From Casuarina equisetifolia (taxonomy: Eukaryota > Streptophyta > Magnoliopsida > Fagales > Casuarinaceae), in assembly GCA_028551475.1 (NCBI GenBank), contig CM052362.1:9051354-9115353 (forward strand): DNA of 64,000 nt, given 5' to 3'. A model generated the notes under the pieces. It worked only from the letters and a program-made list of their open reading frames with translations, was not told the origin of the DNA and made no database searches. The first letter of the stretch is position 1. The number at the start of each line of letters is the position of its first letter. The translations under genes were made by a program, and so were the position numbers. Positions 10,391-22,607 of the stretch are shown piece by piece.

Positions 10391-13300
10391 TCAAAACGCT
10401 GTACAGAGGTTACTAACTTTCATCTCAGAGGAACACTCTTGGCGCATCGGGCTGGTGGGGCTGCAAAGCCTGCTTCTCTTTGGTTCAGATATCCTAACCC
10501 GAGAAATTGCAACTGCAAGAGCGTCAACCAATCCACAATCCTGCTCTTCTGAGCTACTACTAGTACTATCAAATGATGAACTTCGGCTATAGTCATCACT
10601 GAGAAGGTTGATGGGGATTAACTCGTTTCTCTCTGACTCCATATCAGGCATAGTCAGCAGGTGAGAAGTCAATCTAACACAGTTTCTCCTTTTTGCCTTC
10701 AATGTTAGCGTCGCCAATCTTTGTTCTGTATAGAACAAGAGCCATGGATGTCCTGAAAGATACAAAACTTCGATCATGAGCTCAGAAATGGACGGCAACA
10801 AAATTCCATTTGACTAGATGAAAGAAAACTGAGCAATATGAATACATACAGTGCAAAAAGATTAGGAAATAATCATTCTATTACCATTGTATGTGGGAAT
10901 ACATGAAACAAAAACGGCTTCTCTGACTGAGGTGAAGAGTTTTAAGGTAGTGACTAAATTTCTCACTGCTTGTATCATAGATTGAGAGAGGAATTTGAAC
11001 AGTCAAGAGTCTCAAACATGAATACAAATAATTGGATCGCAGAAAATATAATTCAAAATCGGGCACCATTTGGCTTGTACCAGACTTGTATGCCAGCTAG
11101 TATTAACTGCACAATACAGGAACTGGTATTTCAATAAAGCAAAACTCAGTGACCCTGTGTTGCTCATATTGATGAAGAAAACAATCAATAATAGTAATTT
11201 TGTCATTTTAATAGTTGATTTCAGTTGCCCTATAGCTGAATCAACAGGGCTTCCCTCCTTTTCCATTCTTTGAGTACCAGATTTAAACCAAAATATCTAC
11301 AACCTAACCCCGCACCACCTTTTTATCATTTCAACCAAAGCCCAAAAGACAACATACTCCCTGTTGAGGTGATCAAATTAAGGAAACAAAACATTTATAG
11401 ATAGAAGAGACTGGTTTCCCGAAAAAGCCTCTAACACAAGGCAACTAAAATTTTAACTTCCTGGTCGGTTGAGTGAAAAATGACTGGGAACAATTTAATT
11501 ATTCAGAATTACTTGTGACGTAGAAACAGAGACCATTGGAAGCTTACTTAGCACTTCGTCAGCACTTAGCCTTGATGACACATTCCTAGTCAGCATATTG
11601 GCAATTAGATTCCGGGCAGGTTGTGAGACTGATTCCCACGCTCCACTCTCAAAGTCAAGGTTCACGTTCTTTATGGACTCAAATATTCCTTCGACAGAAT
11701 CACCGGGAAATGGAAGCACACCAACCAACAGAGCGTGAAGGAGGACACCAGCACCCCAGATATCTACCTTTTCCGAATAATCACCAACCAAAACTTCTGG
11801 AGCAAGATAAGCAGGACTTCCAACCACACCTGCCAGGCTCTGACCTGCAGACAAGAAACCGCAGTTTCATTTCAGGCAAATGCATTAGACAACAAAGTTT
11901 GCACAAGAAAATCAGATTATGGTAATAGAAAGGCCAAACAATATAGCCACAAAGCATACAAAAAAAGAGGTGGGGAGGTGGGGGGGGAGGGAATACATTG
12001 ACCGTACAAATCGTTGGAGACAATTCTTACCAGACTAATCGTGTCTCATGAATAAAAAGTTAACTATTTACCCAACGTGTAAATGAAACATACAGACAGC
12101 CTAGCTAAAGATACAACGTATGTGCTTTTCAAGTCAGGCCCACGGAAGTTTTCAAACCTTGAATTTTTAGTTCTTTTCAAACCTCATCCTCAAGTTTCCA
12201 TATTATGATAATGCAAGGAACCGTAAAGGTTATAAATTTTTGGGCTGAAGTCCTAAAATCCGTAATCATATTAAGCATGCCTTTAGAAGAACATGCTCTT
12301 CCTAGGCAATTTTATATTTACTATAACGCATGAACTAAGTTTAAGAGGTCTGGTTTAATATTGTACTGGGCACATAAGCGGCATTCAGGTCAGTGGCATT
12401 CAGCTTACCCGTTCTGTATATAAAGCAATCTAGCGAAAAGAAAAGCTCATCCAACCATATTATGTTTCCAGGTAAGTGGCATTCAGCTTACCTATTCTGT
12501 TCTGCAGTCCATAGCATCAACCCAATGAGTGAATTCCCTAATACCTAACTGCTATAGGCACCAATTCAGCTCCAACTAACACTTAAAGCCAGTCTAAACT
12601 GGCCTGTTAAACCACCAACACCGAAACCAAGCCCCATTTCTAGGATGGTAAAAGACCTAGCTGTTGTCAAATGGCAGGATAAGATGCAAGATAGTTCTCC
12701 CTGAACCATAAATCTCGATTCCTAACCAAGGATTAAAACCAGATTTCAGCTTCCTAAAGTGAAAGAGAAACCTGACTACAAGGGTTGGAAATCCTGGCTT
12801 AAAATACTAAGATATTGATTCAATGGTAAACCTCAATCAGTAAGTTTGAAACAACTGTTTATCATCAGAATTGATTCTGACTTTTATTCCAACCATTTAA
12901 TTTACTTGATTGGTGTCTAAGTCAAAATTCATTCACCAAATAATGATTGCATATAAAGGGTTTCAAATTGTTTAGAAAATCAGTATTCTGGATAGAATCA
13001 TCAGTACCATTAGATAACCTCATAGCTAAGCCAAAGTCTGCAAGCTTCATCTGTCCTGAACTTGTGAGAAGAATGTTCTCAGGCTTTATGTCACGGTGAA
13101 CCACGCCCATATCATGGCAATACTTGATAAGCAAAACCACTTGCTTTAGTATATTAGCAGCTCGGTGCTCTGAAAACCGCCCTTCCCTAGCCATCTGGTC
13201 AAGCAGCCGTCCCCCAGCACAGTATTCCATCACAAGATAAAAGGATTCTGCGTCTTCGTACACAGCCTTAAGGGTTACAACACCAGGATGGCCAGAGAGG

Positions 13301-13749
13301 TGCTGCATTATCTCCACCTCTTGATACACAAGCTCCTCTCCCTTGCGCAATGTTTTGCATGCAAACTCTACTCCACTCAGTTTACTACGACACAACTTGA
13401 CTGACCCAAACTTCCCTTGCCCGATCATGCCACCCAAATCATAATCCTGCTCAATCTTCTTCTTTCTACCCATTTGAGTAGCAGAATCAATACACCCAAT
13501 TTTTCTCTTGAGACCCCTCCCTGGTGGGTTTGGACTGGTGCTCCCACAAGGTGGGGCAGTAACAATTCCTATAGATAAAATTTTACTGGAGCCAGCTTCT
13601 CTAACTTCATCTTCCTTACACTTCTTTTTGTGCCTTGAGTTATTTTCCAATGACAGGTGAGACCAACTAGTTGTGGATGGTTTTGGAGGATTCGGGTATA
13701 ACTGTAAAATTTCCAACTCTTTCCTTTTCTTCCCTAGTTCCTCCATCAT
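10391..13749 (-). CDS. PEPKR2: Serine/threonine protein kinase, PEP-carboxylase-kinase-related (PEPKR2-like)
   Basis: Three coding exons, 13749-13008, 11844-11548 and 10752-10391, join across GT-AG introns of 1163 and 795 bp in a consistent frame to give 466 residues. The first ATG is at 13749, with a second directly after it. Residues ~1-102 are a basic, low-complexity head with nuclear-signal-like clusters. The kinase domain follows: Gly loop 110-115 (GQGKFG), catalytic Lys132 (FACKTL), HRD 218-220, DFG 238-240, and PAYLAPEV at the start of exon 2. The C-terminal tail is Ser-rich and ends with a conserved block including DALAVAISRVRIS. There are no EF hands, which fits the CDPK-SnRK superfamily branch of PEPC-kinase-related kinases rather than CDPKs. 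The symbol rests on recalled similarity to Arabidopsis At1g12680. All key residues are present, so it should be active. A 5' UTR intron is likely. Confidence 0.87.
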
Positions 13750-14639
13750 AAAGATCAAGGTAGTAAATCATACAATATCTTAATTTCCATTAGCAACCGG
13801 GAAAAGAAAATCATTTACTGTATAAATAATAAAATCTTCCTTCTAATCCTTCAACTATAGGATAATCAGCTAACTCTTCCACCAAGAGAATGGGAGAAGC
13901 AACTACTTCAATGCACTGCTTTCTCACTGAGTTCTGCAGATATAAGAAAATAGGTATTAGTAAAAACATAACTAACACTAATCAACTAATGCGAAACATT
14001 ATAAAAGCTGAAATTAAAATGATACGCAACAACGATGGTACAAAACCACAATAGAGCAAATTGCAGACCTTTGAACATCACGAGCCCCATATTCTTTTTC
14101 CTCCGCCCCATCTGAAAAGATAATTCACTGATATCTAACATCAATCTGCCTAGATGGAAAGAGATAACCTAAGAATGTCAGAGCCGTTAAGGTACCACAA
14201 GATGTAAAGCCACGCTCCAACTTTAGGTAGAAGATTAAAGGAAAAGAATACAAAAATCATGCTTCGAAAGTAATAGTCTTTCGTTAAGTGGGACCAGAAA
14301 AAACTAAAATCTCCACCTAAACTAACTTACAGGATCATTTTCCTGTAAGTTAATCATTTCCAACTGATTTTTACGTTTATCATTTTCCTCTGTTTTCTCA
14401 GCAAGCAAACAGGGAAAAATCTCAAGAAACAGAAAGACCACGAACAAACTGGGACCAACAACAAGAAGCTTTGGATCACTGAAATGAAACCCTGAAAAGG
14501 AAATAAATACAAGCACCGCCGTTAGTTTACCTTCATGAAGAAGCAAAAAGTGGACTCAGATGAAGCCGGGACCGGAGATTCTTGTACTAAAGAAGGGTTT
14601 GGACGGAAAGAGAAAGCTGCAAATTTGCGAGGGTGCGTG
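13750..14639 (-). other. Probable 5' leader and leader intron of the kinase gene
   Basis: There is no reading frame of its own. A possible acceptor (reading CTGCAG on the minus strand near 13933-13938) would fit a leader intron that joins an exon near 14.5 kb to the coding exon. This is inference from position; no transcript evidence is available. Confidence 0.3.
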
Positions 14640-14700
14640 TAACAGTAGAGAGTGTGTGTGAGAGAGAAGGAGAGAGCAAAGTCTCACGTGAAAAGGACAA
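14640..14700 (-). promoter_or_regulatory. Putative kinase leader/promoter with a G-box and GA/CT-rich tract
   Basis: A CACGTG G-box core (14685-14690) sits next to a purine-rich tract (about 14645-14676), which reads CT-rich on the gene strand, about 0.9 kb above the kinase start codon. CT-rich leaders are common near plant transcription starts. The link to the kinase is by position only; the start site and the presumed leader intron cannot be fixed from sequence. Confidence 0.35.
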
Positions 14701-14949
14701 CCGTCGGTATAAGTAACTTTGGTGGGTCTTGCGCGCCCCCATTAACTACCATGTGGTCCGTGCAGAGCACAGTGCAGGACCTGCTGGTCTTCCACCACAA
14801 AGGAGCGAACCCACAATCAATCTCAGAAAAGGAAATGGGCAAAATCGAGCACCTTTTGTACACTTCACCTTTCATAATTGAATCTGAGGATTCCTTTTTC
14901 CTTGTCAAGTTTTGAAGAATTTCCTTCTCCGCAAAATCTGTGCACACAT

Positions 14950-16600
14950 GTCAATGAACACGCAAACAAGAGTAGTCTGGGAATGTCACCTCAAATGAAA
15001 CGTCGGCTTCTAACAAGGATTGATAGAATTGATTAGTATTTGTCATCGTCGAACACTATTGTGCCAAGACATTTAAGTTGCAAAAGTTAATTAAAAATTA
15101 TTTCATTTAAATATTATCACCCATTTCGATTTGCATAAGTTCAAATCTAATACAATTCAAGTTTTAATCTTAGATCATGACAACCCATCACATTTTTATG
15201 GTTGACATCCTTGGCAGCCCATTTTTCTAATTATGATAGCTCTCACTCTAGGCAACTGCTTCCTATTGCATCCCTAACCATACCATTTGTAGTTTAAATT
15301 CAAGACATAAGATTGATTTTGATATTAATTGTCATAATCTAAGATTATCATGCCAAAATTCTAAAACTAAAGGCCAATTAAGAATTATTTTATTTGAATA
15401 TTATCACAAACTTAGGCTCCCATAAGCTCAACCCACCACAATCCAGATTCAATTCTAATTGTGGCAATATTTACCATCTTCATAAGCCTCACACTCATAA
15501 TGAATTTGTCGAACACCAACATTAGAGGTAAAGGGCGTTGAGTTTGGAAGTGCCAGTTGAAAGCCGAGACTACAGATATGAAGCTCGATCCACAATTCAA
15601 TTGAATGTGATCATAATTCCGTTTGATTATCACTAACCAGCGCTATCAAGTTTTGTGCTGTTTAGGCTGTTGAACCAAAGCTAAGGATCGGGCAACTAGA
15701 GCCAGATATGAGGAGGATGGGTATCAGGAGGATGGGGTTTTGACACCTGCAAGACTTGGAAAGGATGAAGAAATAATGAGAAGAGTGGAGACCAGCGCCG
15801 AAATCCAACAACGTCAATTTCACTACATTGGCAACTCGTTTCTTCGTAGACCCAATTGGTGAGATACGGTGACGAATTGGCCAGTTCCTTTGACAGCTTA
15901 ATCAGACTCGATAAAGGCAATGCTGTCACTCTGACCATCTCTGATATGCCATTTTTCACAAGTTCCTCCCTTACTAAACCAGGCATAACTTGAATCTGGC
16001 TGATAGAGTTTATACAAGTAAATAATAAAGGTAAATATTAGAATGGAAATGATGTGAGAATCCTTCTTTTGCAGGGCTATAATACCTGACAATGACCCAG
16101 AAAGGTTCCACATTTATTTTTAATGTTTTTGGACTCGGATGAAGTTGCGACTCAGAACTATCATATAATAGTATCAGAACGCACCGCACAAGAAGTATAT
16201 TAAATCCTCGTTACAAGTGCTCAACCAGCTGATCAAGGTCTTTCTTGAAGTCTCATCCTCTCCATGGGTGGAACCTGGCTCAAACTGGCAAAATCACAAA
16301 GTTTCCGAGTTGATCTTTAACGCTAGCAATTGGGATTACATTAGCAGCTGAGAAAACATCTCAGACAATAGTGACTGGGGATGGAAATAACCAGAAGTAT
16401 GATATTCACGAAATCCTGAAGTTCAGATTTCTAGAATATGGACATAAACAGTGAAAAAGAAGCAATACCAGGATGCTTAGAGTTTAGGCGGAGCTACTCT
16501 GGCGTATCAAGCCTCCAAGAAGCTCAATGATACTTATTTCCTTTCCCATTTATCCAAACACCGATCCCTCGGAAGTATTGTCGGCACATGAAACCAAACT
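14950..16600. other. Intergenic; no recognisable gene
   Basis: Short minus-strand frames, such as 15696-15986, have an acceptor-like sequence before them but no domain I recognise and no partner exons. The right part should hold the 3' UTR of the PPR gene. I see no RNA gene or element. Confidence 0.4.
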
Positions 16601-19600
16601 CTAGCGCCTATCTGATAGACTTTCAGGGTCGCAGTTGTTCTGAATCAGCAGCATGTGAAAATTATGGGCCTTCTCTGTTAACCCAAAATCTGTGAAAGCT
16701 TCTAAAAGCCTACTACAAGCAGACACATCAAAATCTGTTGTGGTTGATTGCTTCCACTGATTAATAACTTCTTCTACTTCTTTCAAATGCCCAAGCATCA
16801 GATACGAAGAAAGAATGCAAATGTAGTTTCTGCTTGACATTTTTTGGTTGGTCATTCTCAAGGATTTCCATATCTGATCAATTCTGTCTTTATTTCCTAA
16901 ACCAGCATAGAGGATAATAAGGAAGTCATAAGTGATCCATTCTCTTTGAGTGAGACCTTTCTCAGCTTCAATGAGAGAGTTAGACTCTGAATTAACAAGA
17001 TGACCTGTGGTAATATATATATTGGTGAGGTTTATGTACCTTATCCAATCTTCATTAGAAACTGAATCATTTCTCATTTCTTCTAGAATCCTTCTAACGT
17101 CATCAATGTTTAGTGTTGCAGCACATGAACTTATCAATAGATTATAACTGAAGATATCTGGTGCAACCTTCTGTCGCTTAAGTTCTTCAAAAACCAATGG
17201 GACCTTCTCAACAAGCCCAACAGACATGTATAAAGTCATCATCTCATTGTATGTTAGGGCACTAAAGGACAGATTTGAGTCTTTCATGCTCTCGTAAAGA
17301 TCCTCAGCCTTTTCAATCAATTTGGCGGCAGCAAAAGAGTGAAGGAGAGCAATGTATGTTTCACTTGTTTTTGCCGAAGGAGGTAGCCCTTCAAAGTAGC
17401 GCTCTGCAGCATCAATGCCGAAAACTTTTGTCATCAAGTCAATGCGGACAGCATAGTCAGTGTCTAATAATTCATATTCGTCATGGCTAACCATCCATTC
17501 TGATATCTGCAAGATTGTAGCAGTAACACAACTGGATTAACAACTACATCAGTTATGTATTCAAGAACATAGATGGTAGAAAGACATAAATTTTTAGGTG
17601 TTCTGGAACTTTTTCCCAGCTAATCCTAAAGTCTTGATTTCCTGCTAATCGTGCCAGAATAACTTATGAGAAAACGAAGAAAATTGAACAGATGCTCCAT
17701 CACCAAATGGTCATAAGTTTCACTCTTAGCAACCAAACCAAGCATAGTACTCTTGATAGTATGTGTGTGTGTGTGTGTGTGTGTAGGGGAGGGAGGGAGA
17801 GGGAGGGAGCAAGCATTCATCTGAACAAATACGTAAACATTTTAGATGCCACAAACAATTTACTCAACTAATGATATAAATCTAGCATATACATCTGGGT
17901 GAGCAAGTGATTAGAATAATTTGACTCAGATCTGTCAAAAAGTATCAAAAAGCAAAAGGCAAAAGAAATGGCAGAAAGTTCTTATGATCAAGAAAGATTT
18001 AGCATCATATCCACTTTAATTTTCCCTAAGATATCCCATAACACAAACAATTAGATGGCTGGCCTTACTCATACGATTTACTGTGCAGATACTCACTGTC
18101 AAAAGAAAAGCCTTATTGCAGACTATTACAAGATGATCAAAGTCTTGGAACTACAAATGGTAGATCAATTTTGGAGACCCAAACAAGACAACTACATTTG
18201 TTCATGAAAAATTGTCAGAAGGACGTGGGCAAAGAGAGGCCAAAGAGGAAAGCCCAAGAGTATGCCAAAGGAAAGATGAAAATGAGGGAAAACTATTCTA
18301 TTGACTTAATTCTCAATTTACATTACCTTTCTATTTATACAAGTGTGTCAAAGTTTATGAAAGGGAACAATCAATTTGTAATCAACCTAAGCAAGGAAAA
18401 AATATACATGTTATCCACCCAAATACAATGTTCTTGTATCAGCAATATATTTGCTTATCAACGAAAATCAACAAGAAAAAGAAAGGGAGCACCTAAACCG
18501 AAACATATATATAAGAAGCAAGTTTTGTGAAGCCTCCACTTCTTAATTCAATAACAAGCTTCTTTGCTACCATGCACAGTGGTAAGTCTGGATTTTTCTC
18601 CTGCGTGAAGGGGATTAGGCCAATAAAATACTAATATTTTTGTTTCTAATTTATTTTACTCCATGCAACTTCTTCCTATGACAAAAGTTATTGCAAATAT
18701 GAACTTACTTAAATATCAGGATTTGTTTTTCTTCGATAAACAGTTGAAGAAGAGATAAATTCTTTATTTTATTCTATCAGAAAAAAAAATCAATTAAATG
18801 GAAAAAGAAAAATAACAATTCCATCTATCAATCATATACATATTTTACTCTAAAGAAAATACAACTTCATGTTTGTCATAGGAAAAGAAAATCATAAATG
18901 GGAACTTGACATTTACTTTCCCGTAATTCCATATCTACATCCAAACAATAAACCATCTAGTAGTTAGGCATTTGAGCAAATTTTACTCTATTTGTCAATG
19001 CGCAAGTGAGTTGTCCGGGGCCTAATGGCAACAACGTAATAGCCAAAGTAGTTCACTCTATCTGTAAGTCGACTGGAAAAAAATAAAAGAAGAAGAAGAC
19101 TAACAACAACTGTACGTCTAAGAACACTGCAGATGCAGGAGTGGATTTCCTCACATCTTTTGAACTGTATGCGTTCTCTGAGCTTTAGTCATCTGTTGTT
19201 TATATCGTTTGAACTTTAACATTCTCTACTTGTAAAGAAGAGAAAGAAAATGAAAAGTAAGATGAAATGAAAAGATCAGGAAGTGCTGAATTATCAAGAA
19301 GGAAATTTTGAAAAACAGTTATGAACAGGTTCAAAATGTGAAAGATCACTTAATGAAATTTGTTCTTTTAAGGGGACCACACCATTTGTGGTTTCTTTAT
19401 GTAACTTTTAACGGTTACCCAAGGACTCCCAGGGCTTAAGAAGCTCACCTAATACTTTACTTTATGAATAATGTTATGAGAAACCATCTCTATATATGGT
19501 GTGTGTGTGTGTATATATATATCCTCTCTTTTTTCTTTTGCGACTGGACAACCACATAACTCATTTTCCTTTTTAGGTTTGAACTTTTATGAGCACTGTC

Positions 19601-20741
19601 CCTTCCTGAAGGAGTGTAGGATGAAGTTCAACACCACTATCTACAGAAGTAAGGCTACCATGGATTATGTCCATTCCAAATCACTGAGTTCTTTCTGTGG
19701 TTCCACCAGGTGTGCAGCTTGAGTTTGGACTTAAACGAGTCCATCTGAATTTATTCCTTTAAGAGGGCTCGATGGACAAAGCTCCATCCTGACGCCACCA
19801 CCACTACCCGGGCAACTGAAATTTGACTCTTTCAGCCAGCAGAGCATTTTCTTTTTCTTTCAGCCTAAATACCCACTTCAAGAAGTCATTTTTCCTGTTA
19901 GCTAACTTTATCTTTCCTTAGTTCTCTTCGATAACAACTGGAAATTTTTTGTTAATTTTTTCATTGACTAGAACTTCTCTTTCTAAATGATTTCCTTTTT
20001 GTGTTTGGCAAAGAGAAAAATATCGTTCTTTATAAACTATGCTTCACTTAGTTAGGAATATTAATATCATAAGCACATATTTATTTATGTATAACTCCTG
20101 TGCGTTTACATATGCATACATGGAAAGAACAAAAGTTCCCAGAAATTCTGAAAAATTATTACCGTACACAATCTCTCCAACAACAATTCTTCGAATCGAG
20201 TTATAAGAATTAAGATTATTGGTTATGTTACTTATGGGCCCTATCAGTTATTTGGTAGTTGAAAAGAAAATATCATCCTCTTCTTCACATTCTTTAAACG
20301 AGTAGCATTGATCCAAAATAGGCAAATAAACACTATATATCTAGAAGCTAAATAAGATTTCCATCTGAAACTTATCCGACTCAATTGTATATATGTTTAA
20401 GTTAGAGCGTAAAATGCAATACCAAGAACCTTACACAGCCCCTAAACCAGTACCCAACAAGAAATCAGACAATAATAGCAATTCTTGCTAATTTCAAGCC
20501 AAGCATTTACTGAATTTCACCTTAAAGACAATCTATCAGCTAACTTATTGAAGTAAAATGCGCCACTATAAACCCCAGAGGTAGTCTTCATCTCAAGACA
20601 ATCAATCATAAATGGGAACGTTTACTGCTTTCTTTCAATGTTGTGAAGCTCCTTTCGAAAGCCAGCGAAAAAAAAGGAAGATCCTTCAAATTCATCAAAT
20701 CTTCATCACATTCACATCAACTAAACAACTCATAGACCATT

Positions 20742-20773
<32 letters not shown>

Positions 20774-21316
20774 AGAACCGAACCTCGAGAGCATGCTTGA
20801 AACGCTGGGACTTCCTGAGCTCCTTCGAAATTTGACGGAGCTCGGAGATCGTAATCTGATTGCCTTCGCCAACCCATCTCTGGAGAACATTGGTGGCGCT
20901 CCGCTTGGGGAGTCTGAGCCTGAAGATTCTACTCCTAAGATCATCGTTTTCCTGCGAATTCAAAGGCTCTTCCAATGGCTCACTCGTCTTCGTTTCCGAA
21001 GAGAGAAATCTAGGAGGAAAGCCGGTCCTATTGGAGAGCGAGAGTGAATGAAGACTACCTCTGGGGTTTATAGACAGAAGTTAGTTTACTGGTGCACCAA
21101 GTAAAATCAAAACCCTTTGGTTCCGGAGAAAACGCAAGAAAATGAGACATTTCCTTCGATTTATATTATTTGGTTCAGTTAAAACTACAGCTAAATTACA
21201 AAACGTTCCAAATTTTCCTTCCCTTTCTCAGGAACCAAGCAGAGAAATGAGAGGTAAAATAATGAATCCCGCCGAGCTTACCGTCTGAGACTGAGGAAAA
21301 GCAACCGAGAGGCCAT
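16601..21316 (-). CDS. P-class pentatricopeptide repeat (PPR) protein, mitochondrial type
   Basis: Three coding exons: 21316-21282 (35 nt, from ATG), 21060-20784 (277 nt) and 17506-16601 (906 nt). All introns are GT-AG and the frame is continuous, giving 405 residues. The first 11 codons plus the start of exon 2 make an Arg/Ser/Leu-rich, acid-free presequence (begins MASRLLFLSLRRG), typical of mitochondrial import. Next comes a conserved head (LPKRSATNVLQRWV, then SELRQISKELRKSQRFKHALE). Degenerate PPR helical pairs follow, for example TYNEMMTLYMSVGLVEKV, FSYNLLISSCAA and TYDFLIILYAGLG. There is no DYW or E domain. This is the short subfamily typified by Arabidopsis At2g20710 and At4g21705 (by recall), which binds organellar RNA; the target is unknown. 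Intron 2 (3277 bp) is unusually long. Confidence 0.87.
17760..17807. repeat. GT microsatellite followed by a G-run motif in the PPR intron
   Basis: About a dozen TG units (17761-17784) are followed by five G-runs of 3-4 G (17786-17807), enough for an intramolecular G-quadruplex on the plus strand, which is the template strand of the gene. Both lie in PPR intron 2. Confidence 0.85.
17810..20740. other. Body of the long PPR intron
   Basis: No second gene or clear transposon is seen in the intron. A GT/TA microsatellite lies at 19500-19522. Short plus-strand frames here lack any recognisable domain. Confidence 0.45.
20748..20775. repeat. GA/CT microsatellite next to a PPR 5' splice site
   Basis: Thirteen or so AG units lie only ~10 bp inside intron 2 of the PPR gene from its donor site at 20783. 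On the gene strand this is a CT tract at the start of the intron. Confidence 0.9.
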
Positions 21317-22607
21317 TGCCGCTCCGTTTGATGCACCTCGTTACTCTTCGTCGGGAGCTCACATCATAACTTTTCCTTCAAGTGGTTTATACCATTCAAA
21401 AACTCTCTCGAAAGCTTGTCTGTGGCTCCTAATCGGAGAAAGTATAAAACAAAGAGTTTTTTGGTTCTTTATATTCAAATCAGTCATGAATTCTCTACAA
21501 CTCTTTGTTAGAAAATTTGGTCTCCAATTAGACTCTTTTACAGGATCTGAAAATTGATCATAAAGAGATAAATAGATTTCTATATGCAATATAGAATAAA
21601 TCTGAAAAACATATCGTATTTTTGTTTTTGAGTTATAAATTACAATTAAGTCTTTTACTCTATTCTATTTAAATACTGACTTGATGAAATAACCAAAAGT
21701 TGATGTAGGAAAATTAGAGAGAAGGTAATAACAATGACTACATAAAAGCCCATTTTATCTACTTATGTGAATAAGCGGTTATTTGGTGTATATTAGTAGT
21801 GGGTTATTAGTGAGTTGTGTGTTTAGTGTTTTATGAGAGAAAGGGACGTGATGGATGAGGTGGTAAAATTACCCTAGGACAGTTTCCATGACTAATGCAA
21901 TAAAACAGATTTTATTATTATCTTCAAAGTTTCTCCCTTTAGTAGTATTATATATATATATATATATAAACAGAGAACTAGAGAGAGAACTTAGCTAATT
22001 AATAAAATGTCTATACAAATAGCCTTACTTATCAAAGTCTATTAAATAAACAACAACTCACACTAATTAGTACCATATATGCAAAAAGAAAATATATGTA
22101 TAACATGTGTACAATTAAATGGACCAATAAAATTACATTGCATTGCCACTTTAATGAATGATTGTTTATGCATCATTAATATAAGCCCACATTACATGAA
22201 CTTATACAATGAGCCAACACTCTCTCGATTAATAGAATTTCAAAATGAATAATGTATTTTTCCAAGAGGAACAATTCATAGAGTTAGAAAAGGAACTTAA
22301 CCAATTCTTTATGTGTTGCTAAGTTTAACTCATTATACAAGTAATTAACATAAGACCTATTGATATAGGCCCATATCAATAAGCTAATCAAAATTGGGCT
22401 TACATCCTTTACTTATAGTTAAAAAAAAAAAAAAAGGAAACTCAATCGTCTTTCATATTACTAAAATTTCAAAGAGGAAGTATCAACTAGTTTGTAAAGA
22501 ATATATGAAGAAGACCCATAATAAAAGAACATAAAAGATCTAAAAAGTTTGATCCAAAATATCACCCTTCATGCAGCCTAAACAATGGAACAAGGAAAAA
22601 AGCTTGA
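21317..22607. other. Intergenic between the PPR and dioxygenase genes
   Basis: This is the promoter side of the PPR gene and the 3' side of dioxygenase A. A TA microsatellite lies at 21949-21968 and a poly-A run near 22423-22435. No gene is recognised. Confidence 0.45.

Noticed and set aside
15696-15986. Minus-strand 96-codon frame with an acceptor-like upstream sequence
   Set aside because: No domain, no donor-linked neighbours and no start context; left as unassigned intergenic DNA.
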